Assembly (NCBI GenBank): GCA_963576725.1
Contig: OY755240.1
Span: 59,086,633 to 59,150,632 of the forward strand
Source: Azorinus chamasolen
Taxonomy: Eukaryota > Mollusca > Bivalvia > Cardiida > Solecurtidae
Length of the DNA: 64,000 bases
Direction: 5' to 3'
A program made the position numbers and the translations under genes. This document shows positions 45,287 through 55,708 of the stretch, piece by piece (positions within the stretch are counted from its first letter, which is position 1; every line of letters starts with the position of its first letter). A model generated the notes under the pieces. The model was given only the letters and a program-made list of their open reading frames with translations. It was not told the origin of the DNA and ran no database searches.

Positions 45287-46935
45287 AGCTCACCAGAGCA
45301 CAAAGTGCTCAGGGTGAGCTTTTGTGATCGCCTGATGTCCGTCGTCCGTCGTCGTGCGTCGGGCGTCGTCCGTCGTCCCGCGTCAACAATTTGAACCTTT
45401 AAAAATATTTTCCTCTGAATCTACAGGGTTCTCAGCTTTCATCTTTGGTACATAGCATCACCTATAGGTCCTCTACAAAAGTTATATAAATTATGCCCCT
45501 GGGGTCAAAATTGGCCCCGCCCCAGGGGTGGGAAGTTTTCAATAGAAACATATAGTAAAACTTTGAAAATCTTCTCCTCTGAAACCAGAAGGTTATTAGC
45601 TTTCATATTTGGCACATAGCATCATGTTCAGGTCCTCTACAAAAGTTATATAAATTATGACCCTGGGGTCAAAATTGGCCCCGCCCCAGGGGTGGGCAGT
45701 TTTCAATAGAAACAAATAATGAAATCTTTGAAAATCTTCTCCTCTGAAACTGAAAGGCTCTCATCTTTCATATTTGGCACAGAGCATCAAGTCCAAGTCC
45801 TCTACAAATTTTATATAAATTATGGCCCTGGGGTCAAAATTGGCCCCGCCCCAGGGGTGGGCAGTTTTCAATAGAAATATATAGTTAAAACTTTGAAAAT
45901 CTTCTCCTCTGAAACTAGAAGATTCTCAGCTGTCATATTTGGTACAGAGCATCATGTGCAGGTCTTCTACAAAAATTATATAATTTATGCCCCTGTGGTC
46001 AAAATTAGCCCCGCCCCAGGGGTGGGAAGTTTTCAATAGAAACATATAGTAAACCTTTGAAAATCTTCTCCTTTGAAACAGAAGTTTCTTAGCTTTCATA
46101 TTTGGCACATAGCATCATGTTCAGGTCCTCTACAAAAGTTATATAAATTATGACCCTGGGGTCAAAATTGGCCCCGCCCCAGGGATGGGCAGTTTTCAAT
46201 AGAAACAAATAGTGAAATCTTTGAAAATCTTCTCCTCTGAAACTGGAAGGTTCTCCGCTTTCATATTTGGCACATAGCATCATGTTTAGGTCCTCTACAA
46301 AAGTTATATAAATTATGGCCCTGGGGTTAGAATTGGCCCCGCCCCAGGGATGGGCAGTTTTCAATAGAAACAAATAGTGAAATCTTTGAAAATCGTCTCC
46401 TCTGAAACTGGAAGGCGCTCAGCTTTCATATTTGGCACATAGCATCATGTTCAGGTCCTCTACAAAAGTTATATAAATTATGCCCCTGGGGTCAAAATGT
46501 CCCCGCCCCAGGGATGGGCAGTTTTCAATAGAAACAAATAGTGAAAACTTTGAAAATCTTCTCTGAATCTGGAAAGTTCTCAGCTTTCATATTTGGTGCA
46601 TAGCATCATGTTTAGGTCCTCTACAAAAATTGTATGAATTATGGCCCTTGGGTCAAAATTGGCCCCGCCCCATGGGTGGGTAGTTTTCAGTAGAAACATA
46701 TAGAGAAAACTTTGAAAATCTTCTCCTCTGAAACTGAAAGGTTCTCAGCTTTCATATTTGGCTCATAGCATCATGTTCAAGTCCTCTACTAAAGTTATAT
46801 AAATTATGCCCCTGGGGTCAAAATTGGTCTGCCCCAGGGCCGGCTAGTTTTCTATAGAAACATATAGTGAAATCTTTGAAAATATTCTCCTCTGATTGTC
46901 TGGTGAGCGCTTCAGGGCCATTCTGGCCCTCTTGT
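45287..46935 (+). mobile_element. Tandem-core, Helentron/pearl-like element (family 6), long copy
   Basis: It has the same head (45287-45321) and the same 3' hairpin end (CTTGT at 46935) as 44614-45119, but with about nine cores of some 160 bp. Each core contains GGTCAAAATTGGCCCCGCCC, AGTTTTCAATAGAAACA, CTTTGAAAATCTTCTCCTCT, CATAGCATCATGTTCAGGTC and CTACAAAAGTTATATAAATT. Cores vary slightly, so the expansion is not brand new. Long minus-strand open frames here are repeat translations, not genes. Confidence 0.85.
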
Positions 46936-46985
46936 TATTGAAAATTGTTATCTGAGTGTCAACCAGTTTGAACCATGATGAGAAA

Positions 46986-47319
46986 CAGGTGCGGATCCAG
47001 GATTTCAGATTGAGGGGGGGGGGGGGGGGGGTAGGAATTTTTCTGGAGGGGGAGGGGCGTAGATTTTTATGTTTGATAATAGTTTGTTTGTAATACATGT
47101 TGAAAAAGAGCTTAATTGGGTGAGGGGAATATGGGAGCGTTCTGTTTTACTTTCACCTTGCTTTAAGCAGCAACCTACTCTAAATACAAACTAATTAACA
47201 TAAGTTAGTGGTCATTATAGAGAGGTTTTACTGTCTATAGATCTAAAATATTACTAAAAAAATGTGTTTGGCAATTTTAGGGGGCGTACGCCGGCTCCGC
47301 CCCTCTAAATCCGCGTCTG
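46986..47319. mobile_element. I-family element with a G tract
   Basis: CAGGTGCGGATCCAGGATTT ... CTAAATCCGCGTCTG, with a G run at about 47016-47031 and the embedded H-type half (GGGAGCGTTCTGTTTTAC ... GAGAGGTTTTACTGT). Confidence 0.75.
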
Positions 47320-47492
47320 AGATACCGAGATAGTTGACGTTTCATCTGGATCCTAACTATCAGCATAGGTCTTCATGAGTTTGCCATACAGATTGCAATT
47401 AAGGCATTCCTGCGCTCAATATTCCTAGTTCTAAAATTATTCCAAATTTCAATACCTACTGGTCAGACGGCTCCAAATGCGTGAAAATGCTT

Positions 47493-47741
47493 TTAACCCT
47501 TTCCCTGTTCTACGTTTATCCCAAATTTCCATACCTAATGAATATTCACGGGAAAATAGTTACAAAGAAATAAGGAAGGTAGAACATTGTAGCAATTTTA
47601 GAAAGTAAAGAAACGCATCTTTCAAATTCCATTAGCAAACAGAGCAGACCCTGATCAGACGGCTCCTCTAGGAGCCGTCTGATCTGGGTCTACTCTGTTT
47701 GCAAATGCGTGAAAACGCGTTTATATGATGGAAAGGGTTAA
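47493..47741. mobile_element. A-family TTAA MITE, full length
   Basis: TTAACCCTTTCCCTGTTCTA ... TATATGATGGAAAGGGTTAA. The palindrome 47635-47702 is nearly perfect: GCAAACAGAGCAGACCCTGA, CAGACGGCTCC-TCTA-GGAGCCGTCTG and GGGTCTACTCTGTTTGC. The rest carries CCTAATGAATATTCACGG. Confidence 0.92.
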
Positions 47742-47926
47742 ATATGAAGGGAATGGTTTACTAGTTGCCGGAAAGCGACTCACGTGGCTTGCTGCATTGG
47801 GTGATTCTTTGATTACCTATGTAAACAGTTTCGGTCCAGACACTCGTCGCCTTTTCTAATCTTAACTAGTTGATACTCCATGTACCCTTTTTAGTGAAGA
47901 CGTTGCAGGAAAATCCACTCTGAAAC

Positions 47927-48174
47927 TTAACATTTTCCCTGTTCTATGTTTATTAAAAATTACAATACCTACTGAATATTCATTGACAAAATAGCCATAG
48001 CGAAACATGGAACATGGAATAGTGTTGCTATTATAGAAATTATAGAAACAGATTTGTCAAATTCCATTATCAAACAGAGCAGACCCAGATCAGACGGATC
48101 CTATAGAGCCGTCTGATCTGGGTCTACTCTGTTTGCAGATGCGTGAAAACACGTTTATATGAAGGAAGGGTTAA
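47927..48174. mobile_element. A-family TTAA MITE, full length
   Basis: TTAACATTTTCCCTGTTCTA ... GAAGGAAGGGTTAA. Palindrome 48070-48136 with apex GATCC-TATA-GAGCC. It ends 64 bp upstream of ARH3 exon 2. Confidence 0.85.
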
Positions 48175-48237
48175 ACTACGCAGGTGACGTTGTTTGCAGG
48201 CGAACCTTATTTGGTTAATAATTATTTTCGTTTTCAG

Positions 48238-48388
48238 TGGCAGAGAAGATGAAGGGAGATAATAACGATTTTACTATTACGAAGACCAAATCCGTATGGA
48301 ACTTTACTGATGATACTGTCATGGCACGGAGTGTTGCCAAATCCCTAATCACAAACAATGGTCTCAACGTGGAAGATATTGCCAAAAG
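48238..48388 (+). CDS. ARH3-like ADP-ribosylhydrolase, exon 2
   Basis: Acceptor TTCGTTTTCAG|TG, donor AG|GTAGCA; phase 1 in, phase 2 out, which matches exons 1 and 3. It codes VAEKMKGDNNDFTITKTKSV, then WNFTDDTVMARSVAKSL, ending EDIAKR. T72-D73-D74-T75 is the TDDT metal-binding motif of the ARH family (human ARH3 T76-D77-D78-T79). An I-family element begins 33 bp after the donor. Confidence 0.92.
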
Positions 48389-48420
48389 GTAGCACACAAT
48401 GACATAGCTAGACTCCTTCA

Positions 48421-48893
48421 CAGGTGCGGATCCAGGATTTCAGATAAGGCGTGGGCGTAGAATTGTTTTTGGAGGGGGGGGGGGGTAGATCTTTATGTTT
48501 GATGGCATAAATAAATAGTGTGTTTGTAATACATGTTGAAAAAGAGCTTAATTGGGTGAGGGAAATATTTCACTCCTACTGAATCATTGTTTTATTGGTT
48601 TTTAGTAGATACAGTAAATTCTCTCTATAACGACCATTAAATTACATCAATTATTTTGTGTTAAAGGCAGGTGGCTGCTTAAAGCAAGGTCTATGGGAGC
48701 GTTGTGTTTTACTTTCACCTTGCTTTAAGCAGCCACCTGCTCTAAATACCAACTAGTTAAGACAATTTAGTGGTCGTTATAGAGAGGTTTTACTGTATAT
48801 AGATATAAAATATTACTAAAAATAATTGTTTTGGCAATTTTAGGGGGGCGTACGCCGGCTCCACCCCCGCCCCCTTCTCTAAATCCGCGCCTG
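48421..48893. mobile_element. I-family element carrying a complete H-family MITE
   Basis: CAGGTGCGGATCCAGGATTT ... CTAAATCCGCGCCTG. Inside, 48610-48797 is TACAGTAAATTCTCTCTATA ... TATAGAGAGGTTTTACTGTA, with a long internal palindrome (GCAGGTGGCTGCTTAAAGCA, GGT / ACC, TGCTTTAAGCAGCCACCTGC). The H sequence is in the same relative place in the other I copies, so it probably moved as part of I. Confidence 0.8.
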
Positions 48894-48933
48894 CTTCACT
48901 TGATGAATACTCATGATCCACCTATCATGAATG

Positions 48934-49153
48934 TTAACCCCTTCCGTGCCACAATGAAGGGTTTATGCTATCACATGCAACTAGTTTGGATCCAGATGAG
49001 ACTCCGAGTAACTCGGCGTCTCATCAGGATCCAAACTGGTTGACACTCTGTTTACTGTTCTATAAAGGAAATGGAAGAAGTGCACACACGTACACTAAAT
49101 ATAAACGAAACTATGCCAAACAGACAACACTGCTGGCACCGAAAGGGTTTTAA
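48934..49153. mobile_element. B-family TTAA MITE
   Basis: TTAACCCCTTCCGTGCCA ... TGGCACCGAAAGGGTTTTAA. Palindrome at 48977-49044: CTAGTTTGGATCCAGATG, GACTCCGAGTAACTCGGCGT and GGATCCAAACTGGTTG. It abuts the next MITE. Confidence 0.8.
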
Positions 49154-49399
49154 CCCTTCGCTTGCTATTCACGTCAATATACCTACCTGTACATAATGAA
49201 GACCCAGATGAGACAGCTCCTGCAGGAGCTGTCTCATCAGGGTCTGCACTATTTACAAGGTGATCGTGCTACCAGTGAACTCCACAGCAGTGATTTCACA
49301 GCGAAATACGTGTACACAGTGAAGATATATGTAAATATACAACAGGGCATGGGTAAAGAAGGAGAAATGTATTTTAAAATTCAGCAAGAGAAGGGTTAA
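49150..49399. mobile_element. C-family TTAA MITE
   Basis: TTAACCCTTCGCTTGCTATT ... CAGCAAGAGAAGGGTTAA, opposite to 20692. The apex is CTCC-TGCA-GGAG. It directly follows the B copy, sharing the TTAA between them. Confidence 0.88.
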
Positions 49400-49429
49400 T
49401 TATGTATTCACAAAAGGCGAATCTGTGAT

Positions 49430-49585
49430 GTCCTTTGCAAAGACTTTGGATCCAGATGCGACGCTCATCAACTGTCCAATATGTTTTGATACTGGTATTA
49501 TGAATTCTGAAAAGAAAAAAAGAAGAAAATTCAAAAGTGAAATTTGAAGCAGACGATGAATTTATTTGGCAGCTAAAGGGTTAAT
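49430..49585. mobile_element. B-family MITE, right part
   Basis: GCAAAGACTTTGGATCCAGA followed by GCAGACGATGAATTTATTTG and GGCAGCTAAAGGGTTAA. The palindrome's second arm is missing. Confidence 0.6.
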
Positions 49586-49830
49586 CAATTTATGATTTAT
49601 ATTTTTGTTAATAGAATAAGGAAATCAATCGCCTTGGCGAAGGGTAGAGAATCAAATCATTTTAAACAACAGCGCAGATCCATCTAACTAATATGCATGA
49701 TGTAATTATTTCTAACATTACTATTAATTAATATCAATATTAATATAACTAAATAGATATAGCGTTAATAAGCATACAGTCATTATTTATTGTATGAATT
49801 TCCATGAGTAATTCTTGTTCTCTCTTGCAG

Positions 49831-50047
49831 ATTTACAACTGAGTATTTTAGAGATAGATTACGAGGCTATGGTGGAGGAGTTATTTCAGTCTTCTACCAG
49901 CTTGCAGAAAACGAATACTCCGACATTTTTGGTCCGTCTAGACGTCAGTTTAATGGACAGGGCTCATATGGTAACGGGGGAGCAATGAGGATAGCACCTG
50001 CCGGTTTGTTTGTATACAAGAAACAAATGGAGTTCATGCAGCTCCAG
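49831..50047 (+). CDS. ARH3-like ADP-ribosylhydrolase, exon 3
   Basis: Acceptor TTCTCTCTTGCAG|A, donor CAG|GTACGA. Codes residues 99-171: FTTEYFRDRLRGYGGGVISV, FYQLAENEYSDIFGPSRRQF, NGQGSYGNGGAMRIAPAGLF. RGYGGG (110-115) and QFNGQGSYGNGGAMR (138-152) match the conserved substrate-loop blocks of ARH3 (human: RGYGAG and QFNGKGSYGNGGAMR). An E-family MITE starts 42 bp after the donor. Confidence 0.95.
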
Positions 50048-50088
50048 GTACGAGTCATGGAATTACGAGGGTATGGTACAAAGCTGCT

Positions 50089-50315
50089 TTAACCCATTCC
50101 CTTATAATGACGACTTTTGACGACTCTGTAAAAGTCACTTTATGAAACCATTGTGATAAACAGAGCATTTGCTCCTATAGGAGCAAATGCTCTATTTATC
50201 ACAATGGTTTCAAACTATAAAATTAAAAGTTTCCTTTTCTCTAGTTAATGCCCCTTTTTGGTAGATTTATTCAAAGAGGTTGTATCTTAAAATAGCCTAT
50301 GAGGTAAAGGGTTAA
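50089..50315. mobile_element. E-family TTAA MITE, full
   Basis: TTAACCCATTCCCTTATAAT ... ATGAGGTAAAGGGTTAA. Palindrome around 50142-50208: CCATTGTGATAAACAGAGCA, TTTGCTCC-TATA-GGAGCAAA, then the reverse. Confidence 0.92.
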
Positions 50316-50318
50316 CAG

Positions 50319-50886
50319 TACAGTTGAAATTCGATATCTCGAACTTCAAGGAACCATACAAAATACTTCGAGGTAACAGAAGTTCGAGTCATCCAATTTC
50401 TAATCTGAGCAGTTTCGCAAGTTCACAGCTTAATGCAATTCTAAAGTAATGCTGTAAGCTCCTGTAGGAGCTTTCAGCATTACTTTAGACCTGTATGAAT
50501 CTGTCACATGTGTTTCTAGATACATTTTGTATACGTGAATGAATGAATGAATGAATGAAAGACTAATGACTAATCTACCTTGAGGCCCTCAAACAAAAGC
50601 AGTTCATACAAAATACAAAGCAGTAAAACACAGATATATATACATATATACGCACAAGAAATCAATGTTCAGAAATGAACTCATTGCTCGCTAAGTAATG
50701 TTGCGTCTGTATAATTAAAAATTGCTGTCTGCTTCAATTTGTAGATATATTGTTCAAGGCCAAGCATTTACGTAGTGATATATTTAGAAGAATTCTGTAT
50801 AGTAACTTTTGGAAGGACCGAAATTTTACTTCGCGTTACCCAAAAGTTCGAGTTATCCGAGTTCGAGATATCGCGGTTCCACTGTA
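50319..50886. mobile_element. pogo/Tigger-like TA-flanked MITE with an F-type palindrome
   Basis: TACAGTTGAAATTCGATATC ... GATATCGCGGTTCCACTGTA. Near both ends CTCGAACT and AGTTCGAG motifs recur. The internal palindrome (GCTTAATGCAATTCTAAAGT, AAGCTCC-TGTA-GGAGCTT) is F-type. The centre also holds the dispersed repeat CTTGAGGCCCTCAAAC shared with 43480, after a TGAA repeat at 50537-50559. Confidence 0.75.
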
Positions 50887-50933
50887 TATGAGTAATTAAG
50901 CTTTTCCACCTGATATAACGCTTTTAACGCCTT

Positions 50934-51160
50934 TGTAAACAGAGAAGACCTAGATCATACAACCCCTGTAAGAGCAGTGTGATAAGGGTACTCTCTGTTT
51001 GCTTTATATAGATATGTATACATGCTTATAAAACTGTTGAGCTGAGTCTGAGTTTGTTCTCAAGCTTTTGATTGGTCAGATTTGAGCCTTAGCTCAAATC
51101 TGACCAATTCAATCATTGAGAACGAACTCTGACTCAACTAAAAAGCTTTATAAACATGGA
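50934..51160. mobile_element. A-family palindrome remnant and D-family palindrome
   Basis: 50934-51002 is a mutated A palindrome (GTAAACAGAGAAGACCTAGA ... CTCTCTGTTTGC). 51020-51160 is a full D palindrome (CATGCTTATAAAACTGTTGA, CTCAAGCTTTTGATTGGTCA, GATTTGAGC / GCTCAAATC and the reverse). Confidence 0.75.
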
Positions 51161-51286
51161 CCAATATTCTACAGATTATACCATGGTAAATAATTCCCTC
51201 GCTTATAATGCTATTATGAAAATTCGTTACAGTTATTATGTCTTGCTTTGATTTTTATAAGGTAAAGTGTAGACCCGTATAAGCAG

Positions 51287-51299
51287 CTACTAGATAATT
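51287..51299 (+). repeat. Target-site duplication of the LINE, left copy
   Basis: CTACTAGATAATT, 13 bp, identical to 55696-55708. The text just left (GTGTAGACCCG, AAGCAG) looks like an arm of an A-family palindrome, so the LINE may have entered a MITE. Confidence 0.85.
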
Positions 51300-51874
51300 T
51301 TAAGCTTTCCTACTTAGCTTATTCACGTACCTGTATATTTATTGTGAATCTCGTGAAAAACGTTTGAAACACAGGTTTACCCAAGCTAAATATATCCTTT
51401 CAGTGACGTAGGAATATTCAAATTTGACAGGTTAATAAAACAGGACAATACAGGGGAGATAATCTGCTAGTGAGAACCCTTGGTGTTTTTAAGGAAGGTT
51501 AAGTAACACAGAACAGATATGCAATTGGTTTAAAATGCAGAGTTTTTCTAGTGGTTCTGTAAACAAAACTCACAGGTAATGCTTTTGTTGCTTACATTTA
51601 CATTTATTTACATTTATCTTTATTTATTCCCGATAGTATAATTATGTGTAGCTTGTTAGATTCCAAATGATCTTTTTCCCAGGAAAATTCCCTCTGTCAT
51701 TTAATCGTGTTTCATTGTCTTGTATTTGTTTTTCTTTTTCTCTCGTTTCTTTTCTTTCTTAGTCCCTTTTTCGTCTCTCATATTTCCTTCTTAGTACATG
51801 ATCAGAGGACTTCACCTATAGCTGTGGACCAGACTTTATGGAGATATTGAATTATATATTTAGCTTATTACCCA

Positions 51875-54800
51875 ATGGGTAACGACCTACAGACTTGGAG
51901 ATACTCCATTGGTCTGTTCCACAGCGGGAGATATAGTTTTTTCAGTAAGACAAAAGTCAAGTTAAATATTTCATTTGAACTGTTTAGTATCTTACGGAAT
52001 GCATTTATCTTGCTATGGAAGCTGTTGCTTTGTATTAGAGAATATTATGTTGACTTTCACTTCTTATTCATTGTATTACTTTTGCTATTACAAGCTGGAG
52101 ATATTGAATCTAATCCTGGGCCCGAGACTGTTCATACAACTGCACCAAGTTGCCTATCTATTTTGCATAGTAACATAAGGAGCATCAGACATAAATTGGA
52201 TTTCATCAGGGACACATTCGCTGATTTTGACATTTTATCTTTTACTGAAACTCACTTGGATATGTCTGTCTCTGATGAATAATTATTTTTGTCTGAATTA
52301 TATGATACGCCATATAGAAAAGATAGAACTAGTCACGGAGGGGGAGTTTACTTGTTTATGCATCTTCTAATCTGATTTGCGAAAGAATAGCTGACTTAGA
52401 ACAATTTTGTACTGAATCTCTTTGGATCAGCGTTAAAGTTAAGAAGAAAGCATTTTTGATTGGAACATTTATAGCCCCAAAAGGTCGGATGCAGATTTCT
52501 TTGCTAATTTTAACCGTACCATTGAAAAAGCTTATGAAATATCGCCGAACATTATTCTAGTCGGAGATTTTAATGAAGATTTATTGAATCCAAATAACAG
52601 AATGCTTAAAGCTATTATTATTACAAACTATATGGTTAATGCCATCACAACTCCTACACGACTAAATGCTTTGTTAGACCCTATCTTGATACCCACCGAT
52701 ATGAAATACCATGACGCTGGCATCAAATCAATCCCACCTGAGATAAGTGACCATTGTGCAACTTTTATTATATTGCCATTTCCTTATTAACTAAGAGGCA
52801 CTTTTGAAAGAAAGGTTTATTTATATAAAAGAGCGGATTTTGATCTGTTAAATGTAAAAGTAGCGGCTTTTGATTGGCAATGTTTAAATGAAGGTTCGAT
52901 AGACGATGCTTGCACACTATTTACAGAAACATTTCTTCATTTTGTTAATTTGTGTATTCCGTCTAGAAATATTACCATACGGTATGATGATAAACCATGG
53001 TTTGACTCTGAGCTACGTACATGTAAATATTACAGAGTAAGAGATAGACTTAAACGCATAGCTTTAAAGTCATTAAAACAACATGATTTTGATAAATATA
53101 AACACATGCGGAATAAAGTCAATAACATGAAAAAATATGCAAAACAAACATTCTTTAGTTCTTTAGAACATAATTTAGAAGACCTAAAAACAAATGATTA
53201 AAAAAGGCTTCTGGAATACTATTCGTCACTTCATAAAAAATAATTACTGTACTGCTAACATACCACCTTTGTGTGAAACTTCTTCAGATGGAGATATTTT
53301 TTGTTTTTATACAGACGACGAAAAATCAAATTGTTTAAATAATTTCTTTGCAGCTATATCTACAGTAGATGACACAGACGCTACCCTCCCCCCGTTCTCT
53401 CCAAAAACAATGAATAGTCTGACCACCTTTAATATTAATGATACAGAGGTAGAAGAAACAATAATTTCACTCGTCTTGAATAAAGCATCTGGCCCGACTG
53501 TATATCTCATAGAATGCTTAAAGGATCAGTCAAAACGAAATCTAAACCGCTTGCTATTATTTATAATAGATCATTGAATGAAGGCGTTTTTCCGAATGCT
53601 TGGAAAATTGCAAATGTAATACCACTTTTTAAAAAGGGGGATAAATCCATACCGTCAAACTATAGACCTGTCTCTCTGCTCAGTTGCTGTGGCAAATTGT
53701 CTGAACGAATCGTTTTTAAACATATGTACAACTTTTTCTTAGGAAATTACTTGATATACAAGTACCAATCAGGATTTCTTCCTAATCACTCTACTGTTTA
53801 TCAGTTAATTGATATTGTTCATCACATCTGCCAATCATTTGATAACAAACAACATTCTTGCATGGTGTTTTGTGATATTTCCAAAGCCTTTGATCGAGTA
53901 TGGCATAACGGTCTTACTTTTAAACTACAGGAAAATGGCATCAATGGGCGTCTTTTAATATGGCTGACTAATTACCTAAGCAATAGGTGCCAAAGAGTTG
54001 TTCTTCGTTCTTCTGTCTCTGCTGTAAGAACAATATCGGCTGGTGTTCCACAGGGATCTGTGTTGGGACCTCTTTTATTTTTAATTTACATTAATGACAT
54101 ATCTGACTCGCTACTGAGCTTAACAAGATTGTTTGCAGACGATAGCACTCTTTACATATCTGCTACCTCTTTAAATGACATTGAAGGTATTTTAAACCAC
54201 GATCTTAAATTAGTTTCCGCTTGGGCTATGACCTAGCTTGTTAATTTCAACCCCGCTAAAACTGAGGCAATGATGTTTTCGCTTAGAAATCACGACACGC
54301 GGCCTAATCTATTTTTTGAAGGCACTGCTATACACTTTGTTAATTCTCATAAACACTTGGGTGTCACCCTAAATTCAAATGGTCAGTGGAATGATCACAT
54401 TGATAGCATACTTAAATCTGCTTCCAAAACAATTGGAATAATGAAAAATATTAAATTCACCTTAAACAGAAGGGCCTTAAATCAAATTTACATTTCTTAC
54501 GTACGGCCAATACTAGAGTATGCTTCTATTGTTTGGGATGGTTGTTCCGAAACTGGTGCAGATACATTAGAAAAACTACAGAACGAAGCAGCCCGTATCG
54601 TAACTGGCTTAACCAGATCGGTATCGCTAGATAATCTATATCAGGAATGTGGATAGGAATCACTAGCCAGTCAACAAAAGTTACAAAAGCTCTGTTTCGT
54701 TTATAAGGCCTCTTATAACATGGTTCCATCATATATTACTGATTTGATACCACCCTACGTAAGGGAGCTAACCCACTGTCCATTAAGAAATAGCGATGAT

Positions 54801-55289
54801 ATCGAAGTGCCTTTCTCACGTACGTCAGTCTCTAAGAAATCATGCATCCCGTCTTCAATAGCACTATGGAACAACATCAGCCCAGATAGCAGAAATTTAA
54901 ATACATTAAGCTCATTTAAAAACTCATTGCGGAACAATTTTAGCAATTATAACGTTCCATCTTACTACTATTTTGGAGATAGGTATTTGTCAGCTATACA
55001 CGCCAGAATTAGGAACAACTGTAGCAATCTGAATGGTGATCTTTTTAAAAACCACCTTAACCAAAATCCTTTATGCGAATGTTCACATGAAATTGAAAAT
55101 GCCGAACATTACTTTTTTCAATGTAGTCTTTTTCAAAATCAGAGACTTAACCTATTTCGTACAACACAAAGGTACCATCCTCTAAATACCGAAATGCTTC
55201 TGTTTGGCAAACAAAATCTAAATGATGAAGACAATAAAATCATATTTGCTGCCGTGCATTGTTATATAAAGCAATCACGGAGGTTTTAG
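51875..55289 (+). pseudogene. LINE ORF: 2A peptide, APE endonuclease, reverse transcriptase
   Basis: The leader of 84 residues ends in a hydrophobic run and a 2A motif (52100-52123). Then SILHSNIRSIRHKLDFI, FDILSFTETHLD and, after frame changes, RKDRTSHGGGVYLF and IPPEISDHCATFI: the N, E and H blocks of an APE-type endonuclease. RT: VIPLFKKGDKSIPSNYRPVS, FCDISKAFDRVWH (motif A), SAGVPQGSVLGPLLFLIYIN (motif B), RLFADDSTLY (FADD, motif C), HKHLGVTLN. The C terminus has CECSHEIENAEHYFFQC, a CCHC-type motif. Breaks: stops at 52282, 52788 and 53199, a frame change near 53510, and TAG in place of Trp near 54234 and 54654. No RNase H is seen. Confidence 0.9.
52100..52123 (+). other. 2A ribosome-skipping motif DIESNPGP
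   Basis: The codons read D-I-E-S-N-P-G-P, fitting the 2A consensus D-x-E-x-N-P-G-P, preceded by IVLLLLLQAG. 2A sequences make the ribosome skip the Gly-Pro bond, giving two proteins from one frame; they are known from viruses and from N termini of non-LTR retrotransposons in sea urchins and molluscs. Here the motif would release an 83-residue leader from the endonuclease-RT. Confidence 0.9.
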
Positions 55290-55451
55290 CTTCAAGTATT
55301 GTGCAACTATCGATGTACTAACTCTTAGTTTAATATTATACTTTTTCTAAGATTATGCTAAGATGTCTTACTTATAACGGTATGTTCTTATGCTAAGATG
55401 TCTAAGTGTCCTCTGATCGTACTACTATAGTTAGGATTTCTGTCGCCACAT

Positions 55452-55452
55452 G

Positions 55453-55496
<44 letters not shown>

Positions 55497-55513
55497 TCTC
55501 TCTCTATCTCTCT
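55452..55513 (+). repeat. CT/CA microsatellite in the LINE 3' UTR
   Basis: A TCTC run followed by CACACA and then TCTC again. Confidence 0.95.
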
Positions 55514-55695
55514 TTCTCATCCACTCTCTCTCTCACTCTATATCTTTCACAAACACTGCATTAAGTTTCATATTTTGTTTGCCATTACATGTATATATGA
55601 ATGCTTTGTATGGGGAGGGTCAAATCTAATGTTGTAAGAACTTGTGACCCGACCCAATTTCCTCTAATATGGAAATAAAATATGTTTAAACTAAA

Positions 55696-55708
55696 CTACT
55701 AGATAATT
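55696..55708 (+). repeat. Target-site duplication of the LINE, right copy
   Basis: CTACTAGATAATT, identical to 51287-51299. Confidence 0.85.

Larger units (their letters stand above)
51300..55695 (+). mobile_element. CR1/Jockey-type LINE, near full length, 4.4 kb
   Basis: The element is bounded by a perfect 13-bp target duplication. It has a 5' untranslated part (51300-51874), one long broken ORF (51875-55289) with endonuclease, RT and a C-terminal Cys/His motif, and a 3' UTR with CT/CA microsatellites (55452-55513), ending AAATAAAATATGTTTAAACT AAA. It lies in the sense direction in intron 3 of the ARH3-like gene. Frameshifts and two TGG-to-TAG changes show it is inactive, but the clean target duplication says the insertion is fairly recent. 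Confidence 0.9.

Noticed and set aside
46089..46373. 94-residue open frame on the minus strand with an internally repeated protein
   Set aside because: It is a translation of the roughly 160-bp tandem cores of the Helentron-like element; stops appear in neighbouring cores and no domain is seen.
38730..50315. Regular palindromic repeats that might suggest a CRISPR array
   Set aside because: The palindromes belong to different TTAA-bordered families, are not evenly spaced, and have no unique spacers of constant length or cas-like genes; the genome is eukaryotic.
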